64,000 bases of DNA. Origin: JBEEJL01 sp043744215 (GTDB taxonomy: Bacteria > Pseudomonadota > Gammaproteobacteria > Burkholderiales > JBEEJL01). Where the stretch lies: assembly GCA_043744215.1 (NCBI GenBank), contig JAYTVC010000083.1:62001-126000 (forward strand). The letters run 5' to 3'. Position 1 is the first letter of the stretch. Every line of letters begins with the position of its first letter. The notes below the pieces were generated by a model. That model was not told where the DNA came from. It ran no database searches and worked only from the letters and a program-made list of their open reading frames with translations. Positions 43,967 to 50,504 of the stretch are shown here, piece after piece. The position numbers were made by a program, and so were the translations under genes.

Positions 43967-43994
43967 TAAAATACTGATTAAAATCAATTAGTTA
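43967..43994 (-). promoter_or_regulatory. AT-rich element with IHF-like core (copy F)
   Basis: AATCAATTAGTTA (43982-43994) is a perfect WATCARNNNNTTR match. Reading toward the minus-strand lipoprotein gene it gives the same order as copies A-C, and the core is 37 bases from the start codon. Confidence 0.5.
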
Positions 43995-44047
43995 CAAACA
44001 CTACTTCTATATCATTTTCAGCATGTCAGACATTTCCTTTCAAACTA

Positions 44048-44061
44048 TTGATCTGTATCAA
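44048..44061. promoter_or_regulatory. FNR box upstream of the PHA synthase
   Basis: TTGATCTGTATCAA, identical to the aldolase box. Its centre is only about 41 bases before the ATG at 44096, so a standard -41.5 activator position would leave almost no leader unless translation starts at 44117. Confidence 0.78.
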
Positions 44062-44095
44062 GGCTAAACCAACCAACGCGGTTAAGGTGTGCATC

Positions 44096-45922
44096 ATGCT
44101 CAATGAAACCAATGAAATGGATGTGCCAACAGCGCCAAGTTCGTCCGCGTCGCGTGCCGAATCGTTCGATCTCGACACCAGGCCTTCGCCCGCCAATGCC
44201 AATCTTGACCGCATGTTGCATGCGGCGTGGGGCAAAATGGTTCAAGGTCTTTCGCCCATTTCGTTGCTTGGCGCTTACATGGACTGGGCGACCCACATCG
44301 CCACGTCGCCTTCCAAGCAGCAACAATTGGCCGACAAGGCTTTACGCAAATGGCACCGGCTCATTTTGTATGCCGCCCAATTTGCGCGGCAATCAGTGCG
44401 GGATTGCCCAAACTCGCCCTGCATCGAACCTCTGGCTACCGACAAGCGCTTCGATCACCCCGCCTGGCAACAGCCGCCTTACAATTATATTTATCAGGCC
44501 TTTCTGCTCAACCAACAGTGGTGGCACAACGCGACCACCGATGTGCGTGGCGTAACGGCGCATCATGAGCACGTAGTGAATTTTGTGACCCGTCAATGGC
44601 TGGATATGTTTTCGCCGTCTAATTTTCTGTTAACCAATCCCGATCTGATGCATGAAACATTGGCGCAAGGTGGCGTGAATCTCGTCAAGGGCGCGAGTAA
44701 CTGGTGGACAGACTGGGAGCGCCAACAAGGCGGGCGCCCGCCTGAGGGTGCAGAGCGGTTCCGGGTCGGCGAAACGGTCGCGACAACACCGGGAAAAATT
44801 GTCATGCGCAACCGGCTGGCAGAGTTGATCGAATACACACCGACGACTTCACATGTTTACGCCGAGCCGATACTCATCGTGCCTTCATGGATCATGAAAT
44901 ACTACATTCTGGATTTGTCACCTGACAATTCTCTGGTGAAATTTTTGCTCGGCAAGGGTCATCGCGTATTCATGCTGTCGTGGAAAAATCCCGACGCCAA
45001 TGACCGCGATCTCGATATGGAAGACTATTTGCGACTGGGCCCACTCGCGGCTTTAGACGCCCTGACTGACATCACAGCCGGGCAAAAAATCCACGCCGCA
45101 GGCTATTGCCTCGGAGGCACCCTGCTCGCCATCGCCGCCGCCGCATTGGCACGCGACCACGACAAGCGATTGAAAACAGTGACTCTGCTGGCGGCGGAAA
45201 CCGACTTTGAAGAGCCAGGCGAACTCGGCCTGTTTATCGACGAAAGCCAACTCGCCCATCTGGACGACGTGATGTGGGACCAGGGTTATCTTGACGGCAA
45301 GCAAATGGCCTCGACGTTTCAGTATCTCAATTCCAACGATTTGGTGTGGTCGAAACTGGTGCACGATTACATGATGGGCACACGGCAGCCGATGAGCGAT
45401 CTGATGGCATGGAATGCCGACGCCACGCGGCTGCCCTACCGCATGCATAGCGAATACCTGCACCATTTGTATTTGCACAACGAACTCGCCCAAGGGCGCT
45501 ATCAGGTAAATGAAAAACCCATCGCGCTATCGGATATTCGCGCGCCAATTTTCGCATTAGGCACCGAGCGAGATCACGTGTCGCCATGGCGCTCGGTGTA
45601 CAAAATACATTTGCTCACCGACACCGACGTGACTTTCGCGCTCACCACTGGCGGTCACAACGTGGGTATTGTCAACCCGCCGACAGCCGGGCCAGGGGGA
45701 AAATATTTCCGTATGGCAACGCGCCAGAGCCACGACCGGTTTGTCAGCGCGGACGCATGGTTGGCGGCGTCCGACAAAATCCCCGGCTCGTGGTGGCCGG
45801 CGTGGGACGCATGGCTGGCGCAACATTCACCTAAGCAGATAGAAGTAGCCAGATTACCTAAAGCCGGTAAAAAATATATGCCCCTGGGCGACGCGCCGGG
45901 TCGTTATGTATTGCAACAATAG
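44096..45922 (+). CDS. phaC: Polyhydroxyalkanoate synthase, class I-like
   Basis: A 608-residue PhaC-family enzyme that polymerises hydroxyacyl-CoA into storage polyester. Seen: an N-terminal PhaC domain (about 50-240), the lipase-like box GYCLGG with nucleophile C338, the catalytic Asp in LGTERDHVSPW and His in TTGGHNVGI. Start at 44096 after AAGGTG; ATG 44117 is possible. The phasin gene is nearby but convergent. phaA and phaB are absent from the window, so precursor supply lies elsewhere. The FNR box suggests carbon storage when respiration is limited. Confidence 0.93.
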   Translation: MLNETNEMDVPTAPSSSASRAESFDLDTRPSPANANLDRMLHAAWGKMVQGLSPISLLGAYMDWATHIATSPSKQQQLADKALRKWHRLILYAAQFARQSVRDCPNSPCIEPLATDKRFDHPAWQQPPYNYIYQAFLLNQQWWHNATTDVRGVTAHHEHVVNFVTRQWLDMFSPSNFLLTNPDLMHETLAQGGVNLVKGASNWWTDWERQQGGRPPEGAERFRVGETVATTPGKIVMRNRLAELIEYTPTTSHVYAEPILIVPSWIMKYYILDLSPDNSLVKFLLGKGHRVFMLSWKNPDANDRDLDMEDYLRLGPLAALDALTDITAGQKIHAAGYCLGGTLLAIAAAALARDHDKRLKTVTLLAAETDFEEPGELGLFIDESQLAHLDDVMWDQGYLDGKQMASTFQYLNSNDLVWSKLVHDYMMGTRQPMSDLMAWNADATRLPYRMHSEYLHHLYLHNELAQGRYQVNEKPIALSDIRAPIFALGTERDHVSPWRSVYKIHLLTDTDVTFALTTGGHNVGIVNPPTAGPGGKYFRMATRQSHDRFVSADAWLAASDKIPGSWWPAWDAWLAQHSPKQIEVARLPKAGKKYMPLGDAPGRYVLQQ

Positions 45923-46040
45923 CGCGATACCTGGCATTTACGCCACCACAGCCTCCGCGTTGCCGATGGAACGACGGTCTGCGCCTGCGAGTTTGCGCAT
46001 TACCTGATTCATACCGCTAAACATCAATCGGTGCGGCGCT

Positions 46041-46649
46041 TTAATGACGAGTGGCGATGCCGTTTTGCAGACTTTGTTTGGCGCTATCCATCCAATCGGA
46101 TGCCGCCTTGGTGAAGCTGGTCAGCGTGGCATTGGTCATGTCCATGGCCAATTTAATATTGTCCGGGCTGGCCATTGGGGTCATGGTCGGCATCACTTTT
46201 TGTTCCGCGGGCTTCATCATTTTTGCCGTGGCCTGGCCCAACTCTTTGTTGGCGGCAAACCATTCATTTTTCATTTCCTCCAGAAGCTTGGCGTTCATCG
46301 CGCTGCTCAGGGAATACATGTCACGCCAATACTGGGAGGCTTGCTCCATATTCAAACGCGTCCAGTCCATTTCCAGCTTGGCCAGATCGGCTGGCGCACG
46401 AATGCGCAACAGATCGTTGGCAATTTTATTATTTTTGTCGTGGGCTTGTCGGGCCGTGTTCAGTTGCATTTCACGGATGTGTTCAAAGCCTTCGAGCACA
46501 GCATTGGTTAGCTTTACTGCTGCATCAAAGCCGGTTTTGCTGACTTGGTAGGCACTTTGCGTATCGGGTAAGGCTTGCATGGGCGATGTGGTCTGAGCCG
46601 ATGCGGTAGAGGCGGATTTGGTGCGGCGGGTGGATTTTCTGGCAGGCAT
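46041..46649 (-). CDS. Phasin-family granule protein
   Basis: A 202-residue protein: an Ala/Lys/Ser/Thr-rich N-terminus (ARKSTRRTKSAS), a phasin domain (about 35-145) with helical heptads such as QLNTARQAHDKNNKIANDLL and a Met/Pro-rich linker, then a short helical tail. Phasins coat PHA granules and control their size. Start at 46649 with AGGAG; a 39-codon extension upstream covers the FNR box and is rejected. It converges with phaC. Confidence 0.88.
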   Translation of the reverse strand: MPARKSTRRTKSASTASAQTTSPMQALPDTQSAYQVSKTGFDAAVKLTNAVLEGFEHIREMQLNTARQAHDKNNKIANDLLRIRAPADLAKLEMDWTRLNMEQASQYWRDMYSLSSAMNAKLLEEMKNEWFAANKELGQATAKMMKPAEQKVMPTMTPMASPDNIKLAMDMTNATLTSFTKAASDWMDSAKQSLQNGIATRH

Positions 46650-46712
46650 GGTGGTCTCCTTGGATGATCGTTGAATGTAAATAACAATATAAGCCGTTGT
46701 ACGCCATCCGAC

Positions 46713-46726
46713 TTGATTTGGATCAA
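46713..46726. promoter_or_regulatory. FNR box upstream of the phasin gene
   Basis: TTGATTTGGATCAA, a consensus match centred 70 bases before the phasin start. Confidence 0.8.
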
Positions 46727-46888
46727 ACGCCCGCTTTGTGAAGTCGGCAAATATGGCGATACACATAAGGCCGTGGGATGAACACTGCTAACCCTATGAA
46801 TCAGAATATAGACAAAAATTTGCGTTACCGCCGATTGCTGGATCTGGTCAAAGGCTTGCCGCCGATAAAAATGCACGCTGATGCGCTT

Positions 46889-47278
46889 CTACGCCGCGAT
46901 GCTGGCAAAAGTTTTTTCCCTTTGCTGCTGACAATAGATACATCGCTTAGCGGTCGGATAGGCGGAGAGACGATCAAAGCCGATGTCGTCACCGCAATCG
47001 GTGCAACTGCCGTAGAAGCCGCTTTCCATGCGCACGCGCGCTGCGGCGATGTCGTGCAACGCCTGCTCCAGATGATTCACCAGGGCGATGTGGACATCGG
47101 CCAACGAACCGGCGCTGGCTTCATCGGCCATGTCCATGGTCCCGTCGGCTGTTGCGCGGGCACCGCGTTCTTCTGGCGCATGCATTGCACGATTGGCGAT
47201 TTCATCCTGTAATTTCGCTTCATTTTGGTCGAGCATATGGCGCAGTTTTTCCTGCTGCTTGATGGTTAGTCCGGACAT
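46889..47278 (-). CDS. DksA/TraR-family zinc-finger protein
   Basis: A 129-residue DksA-like protein: an N-terminal coiled-coil (about 5-80) and a C-terminal zinc finger with CTDCG and CIYCQ (about 90-115). Such proteins bind RNA polymerase's secondary channel and modulate stringent and stress transcription. It lacks the DxxDxA tip of true DksA in obvious form (it has MDMADEASA), so it may be a paralogue with a different activity. Start after TGGAG. Confidence 0.88.
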   Translation of the reverse strand: MSGLTIKQQEKLRHMLDQNEAKLQDEIANRAMHAPEERGARATADGTMDMADEASAGSLADVHIALVNHLEQALHDIAAARVRMESGFYGSCTDCGDDIGFDRLSAYPTAKRCIYCQQQREKTFASIAA

Positions 47279-47303
47279 ATTTTCTCCAAATAATTATTGT
47301 TCC

Positions 47304-47320
47304 TTGATGGCAGCCATCAA
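47304..47320. promoter_or_regulatory. 17-base perfect palindrome upstream of the DksA-like gene
   Basis: TTGATGGC-A-GCCATCAA, eight-base arms around one base, about 30 bases before the start at 47278. The half-site ends resemble FNR's TTGAT/ATCAA, but the spacing is seven, not four. It could be an operator for another dimeric regulator. Confidence 0.4.
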
Positions 47321-47345
47321 AATCACGACATCGTTGCGCCCCCTG

Positions 47346-47408
47346 CTACGACACGAATGACCCGATGACACGAATGACACGATCTGCCATTCCTTCATTT
47401 ACTTGCAC
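47346..47408 (-). pseudogene. Remnant of a DUF2892-like gene start
   Basis: After a strong AAGGAGG site, a GTG-started frame gives VQVNEGMADRVIRVIGSFVS and a stop; its start resembles DUF2892 proteins (typical NxGxxDRxIRxxxG). A 17-base tandem duplication (47350-47366 and 47367-47383, one mismatch) shifts the frame; removing one copy gives DRVIRVVAGGA, closer to the family. Nothing more of the gene follows. The remainder of 47279-47527 shows no other gene. Confidence 0.4.
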
Positions 47409-47527
47409 GATGGCCTCCTTGAGAAAGGCTGCCCGGTTAATCAACGGCTGATATTTTGTTTAGGCACGCTGGATAAAAAATGGTTTCCCGTCGATTGTCC
47501 GCAAGCAACGCCTTGCAGCCTAAACCT

Positions 47528-47923
47528 CTAACGGCTCGCCTGCTTGTTCACCGTGCGAATCAACACCAGTTCCATCTGGGGTGTTAACCCACGGTTCACT
47601 GTGGTGAGAATATCTTCCACCGCCACTTTGTGCGCGTCGAACGCAAAGGATGCTGTGGCAGGATCAATGGAAACACGCACACTGCCCCGATCTACAGCCG
47701 TTGCCGCTTCGAGTGTGCGAACAATTTTTTTTGTGAGCGCCTCATCAATATTTGCAACCGTTTGCATGTCAACGAACGCGACAGAATGTCCCTGGCTGTA
47801 GGCTTGCATCACCATTGCATGATCATAAGTCGCGGCCATTTTGTCTTCGATGCACAATCCGCACGCCATCGCGTCTACCGGAAGGCAAAGCAATGCACAT
47901 GCTATGTGTTTGATTATATTCAT
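47528..47923 (-). CDS. Exported CGLC-motif protein coupled to nirK
   Basis: A 131-residue protein with a short signal peptide (1-18) followed at once by ACGLCIED, then a small alpha/beta domain (VAFVDMQTVANIDEALTKKIVRTLEAA, VRVSIDPATASFAFDAHKVAVEDILTTV) that resembles a heavy-metal-associated fold. Its start codon overlaps the nirK stop by one base (TAATG), so translation is coupled. It may help copper loading or redox maturation of NirK; this is inferred from position and the CxxC. Confidence 0.7.
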   Translation of the reverse strand: MNIIKHIACALLCLPVDAMACGLCIEDKMAATYDHAMVMQAYSQGHSVAFVDMQTVANIDEALTKKIVRTLEAATAVDRGSVRVSIDPATASFAFDAHKVAVEDILTTVNRGLTPQMELVLIRTVNKQASR

Positions 47924-49392
47924 TATTCTGCCGACTTCGCTTGCGCCGGCTTAGCTCGTTCATCTGCCCAGTGGAAATATTTGATGTATTGCTGAATCTC
48001 CACATCAGTCAAATTTTGATTCGGCATCGGCACCTTATATTTTTCCAGCATGGCTTTAGCATCAGCATCCGAGAGCAACATTTTGTCCGGCGCTTGCAGC
48101 CATTGGGTCAGCCATGCATCGGTGCGGCGCTTGGTGACGCCGAAAACATCGGGGCCCAATTTGTCGCCCTGTCCGATGGAGTGGCAGGCGAGGCATTTGC
48201 TCTCGAACGCGAGCTTGCCTTTGACGGCATCTGGATCAGACGGCGCATCGGACGCGACGATATTGTGGTGCTCAAGCGCGGCCTCGCTCACTTTGCCTGT
48301 CGCATCGATCAAGCCAATCGCGCCTTGTGATGCGTTGGCGAAGTGATGATCGACCATAATGTACGAACCTTTTTCCGGTACCATGAATTCCACAATCGCG
48401 CCGCTGCTCGAACCCAGCAGCACCGTCTGCATGCCGCGCAACTGATTGTCGGGATTGCCTTCGATCCACACGCGGTCGAAGATGGTGCCGACCACATGGA
48501 AACTCGACGTGTTGCTCGGGCCCACATTCATTACAAACAACCTCACGCGCTCACCCGGTTTGGCGGGCAGGGGGTTTTTCACCATGCCATTGTGAAACCC
48601 ATTGAACACGGTGTAAGTAGATTGTTTACCGCGCAGTTTGTCTCCATCAAGCACATGCAAAACCTGCTCGCCCACCTTGCGCCCCTGCGGATCGGGCGTG
48701 GTGTAAAACTCGCTTTGGATGACGACATATTCACGATCCACTTTGGACGGATAGCCGTTGCGCGGCTCGGCGATCAACACGCCATACATACCCGATGCGA
48801 TGTGCTCGAGAATCATCGGCGTACCGCAGTGGTACATGAATACGCCGGGATAATTCACGGTAAATTCAAACGTCATCGTTTGCCCAGGCGCAATGGAGCG
48901 ATATTTATCCTGCGGCGACACCATCGCCGCGTGGAAATCCATCGAATGCATCATCGGTGCGGCGAACTGCGGCATGCCTTGCACCGGCTCATCACTGCGG
49001 TTGGTCATGCTGAATTTTATTTTGTCGCCGACTTTCGCGCGTACCGTCGGCCCCGGCACTTGGTCACCAAAAGTCCAGGCGCTGAATTTCACACCGGGGG
49101 CGATTTCGATAATCTTGTGCGTAGTATCGATCTGGATAGTTTTCACTGGATCAGGATCGAGCGGCTTGAGATGCGCATCAAAGCTCAAAGCCTTGCCGCT
49201 GGCAAACGGGCCGGTGTGGCGCTCGGAAGAAACTGATGCAGGCGGAGACTTCAGTTCTATTTTTGATGGGTCGTAAGCATCGGGCTGCGATGACGTGTCG
49301 GTTTTAGCCTGACAACCTGTTAGTAAGAGTAGCGGCACAAGGACGACGATGAAGCCGATATACGGTTTTTGAAAGCATTGTTCGTTAAACAT
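47923..49392 (-). CDS. nirK: Copper nitrite reductase with C-terminal cytochrome c
   Basis: A 489-residue periplasmic enzyme reducing nitrite to NO. A lipoprotein-like signal (LLLLTGCQ) precedes two cupredoxin domains. Copper ligands are visible: MHSMDFHAAM (type 1 and 2 His and catalytic Asp), YHCGTP and EHIASGM (type 1 Cys, His, Met; type 2 His), and SFHVVGTIFDRVW (type 2 His). A cytochrome c domain follows with CLACH (400-404), as in the three-domain enzyme of Ralstonia pickettii. The fused haem probably supplies electrons from membrane or c4-type donors. FNR box 66 bases upstream of the start. Confidence 0.96.
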   Translation of the reverse strand: MFNEQCFQKPYIGFIVVLVPLLLLTGCQAKTDTSSQPDAYDPSKIELKSPPASVSSERHTGPFASGKALSFDAHLKPLDPDPVKTIQIDTTHKIIEIAPGVKFSAWTFGDQVPGPTVRAKVGDKIKFSMTNRSDEPVQGMPQFAAPMMHSMDFHAAMVSPQDKYRSIAPGQTMTFEFTVNYPGVFMYHCGTPMILEHIASGMYGVLIAEPRNGYPSKVDREYVVIQSEFYTTPDPQGRKVGEQVLHVLDGDKLRGKQSTYTVFNGFHNGMVKNPLPAKPGERVRLFVMNVGPSNTSSFHVVGTIFDRVWIEGNPDNQLRGMQTVLLGSSSGAIVEFMVPEKGSYIMVDHHFANASQGAIGLIDATGKVSEAALEHHNIVASDAPSDPDAVKGKLAFESKCLACHSIGQGDKLGPDVFGVTKRRTDAWLTQWLQAPDKMLLSDADAKAMLEKYKVPMPNQNLTDVEIQQYIKYFHWADERAKPAQAKSAE

Positions 49393-49451
49393 AATTCCCC
49401 CCCTTGCTTGTTGGACTATGACAAGGTTAGGGGCAGCGTAGGAATGTGAAT

Positions 49452-49465
49452 TTGATCTACATCAA
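49452..49465. promoter_or_regulatory. FNR box upstream of nirK
   Basis: TTGATCTACATCAA, a full match, centred about 66 bases before the nirK start, matching the norC spacing. It is the rightmost FNR box in the window. Confidence 0.85.
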
Positions 49466-49638
49466 ATGTCGTTACCTTGATAATACAAATAGCCAAAAAA
49501 AACTTGCAGCCAAGTACGCAGCCAGTTTGTATCTCGATACTTCAAAGCTATTTTTTATATGTTTCGCAAGGCTGCGCTTAACCCACGGCGCATGCTGCAA
49601 TTGATTGATTGAATAAACTTTAAGAATAGACCCGGATT

Positions 49639-49695
49639 CTGTTAATCCGCAGGTCCCTGGTTCGAACCCCGGTCCGAACCCCGGTCGGGGAGCCA
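49639..49695 (+). tRNA. tRNA-Asn(GTT) 3' half, a partial gene
   Basis: From the anticodon loop CTGTTAA (49639-49645, anticodon GTT at 49641-49643) through TCCGC, the variable region, TGGTTCGAA and the acceptor end GGGGAGCCA, this matches the 3' half of a proteobacterial tRNA-Asn. The 5' half is absent. Within the T-arm, CGAACCCCGGTC is exactly duplicated in tandem (49663-49674 and 49675-49686). It cannot make a working tRNA. A 3' tRNA piece starting in the anticodon loop is the usual product of an element integrating into a tRNA gene, with the element lying to the left. Confidence 0.8.
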
Positions 49696-49708
49696 AACAA
49701 ATGAAAAA

Positions 49709-49737
49709 GAGCTACATTTCTGTAGCCCTTATTTTTT
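49709..49737 (+). terminator. Rho-independent terminator after the tRNA remnant
   Basis: GCTACA-TTTC-TGTAGC (49711-49726) followed by CCTTATTTTTT. A plausible leftover terminator of the tRNA-Asn gene. The rest of 49393-49767 contains only the nirK FNR box and this remnant. Confidence 0.75.
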
Positions 49738-49767
49738 CCATTAAACGGGAGCTTACGTCGCGAGACG

Positions 49768-50409
49768 TTAATGCCTTTTTGCTTTCGCTTTTTCCGGCGC
49801 GCGGTACTCAAACACATCAAGTCTTGCCGGCGGCAAATTGCGCCAGACGACGCTGGAGGCGACGCTCATGAATTCTTCCGGGATGATGCCGTTCTGGTCG
49901 CCGTGGTTGTACGTGTATTGCAGGAATAATCCGTTGGGAGCGAGCACGCGTTGGACTTCGGTGATGATGGCATCGACGTTTTTGCGCGGTAACGAACGCA
50001 GCGGCAAACTGGAGACGACGGCGCTGACTTCAACCGCTTCATCGCCGATCAATTGCCCGATATGCGCGGCGTCGCCCTGACAGACGCGCACTGTGGGGAA
50101 TCTTTTTTTCAGCAAGGCCGAAAGTTTGGGGCACATTTCAATAACGACCAGGCGCTCTGGCGCAACGCCGCGCTCTAGCAGTGCTTCGGTCACCACACCG
50201 GTGCCGCCACCCAATTCGACAATCAGGCCTTTACTGTCTACCGGAACATATGACGCCATGGCCCGCGCAAGCTCGGGCGAACTCGGGCAAATGGATCCTA
50301 CGCGTGAAGGATTCGCGATGGCCGAACGCACAAACACCGCAAACGCAAACGGCGCTTCCAAAAACTTGGGCAATTGCGCTTTTTTTCTCATAATCGGTTT
50401 TCTCGTCAA
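49768..50409 (-). CDS. SAM-dependent methyltransferase (phospholipid N-methyltransferase-like)
   Basis: A 213-residue class I methyltransferase. The SAM site is VELGGGTGVVTEALLERG (motif I, about 63-80), with VVIEMCP as the acidic end of strand 2 and VVSSLPLRSLP as the post-I strand. The pattern resembles PmtA-type phospholipid N-methyltransferases and rRNA adenine dimethylase-like proteins. No signal peptide. It stands alone to the right of the tRNA scar. Substrate not proven. Confidence 0.8.
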   Translation of the reverse strand: MTRKPIMRKKAQLPKFLEAPFAFAVFVRSAIANPSRVGSICPSSPELARAMASYVPVDSKGLIVELGGGTGVVTEALLERGVAPERLVVIEMCPKLSALLKKRFPTVRVCQGDAAHIGQLIGDEAVEVSAVVSSLPLRSLPRKNVDAIITEVQRVLAPNGLFLQYTYNHGDQNGIIPEEFMSVASSVVWRNLPPARLDVFEYRAPEKAKAKRH

Positions 50410-50504
50410 GGCTTCACGCCCATTCTAAACCAAGTGGAAATAGTGTGTCGTTTTGTCTGGCATTTATCATTCATCAGACAAAGCTGGCAGGCGATGGCAG
50501 CTGG

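Noticed and set aside
45938..46053. Minus-strand frame ending SPLVIKAPHRLMFSG then MNQVMRKLAGADRR, after the phasin gene
   Set aside because: It looks protein-like but is short, has no start signal and partly overlaps the phasin gene; I cannot support it as a gene or name a remnant.
46889..47278. DksA-like gene as a conjugative TraR marker of a mobile element
   Set aside because: The zinc-finger family is widespread in chromosomes, and no conjugation or phage genes are present.
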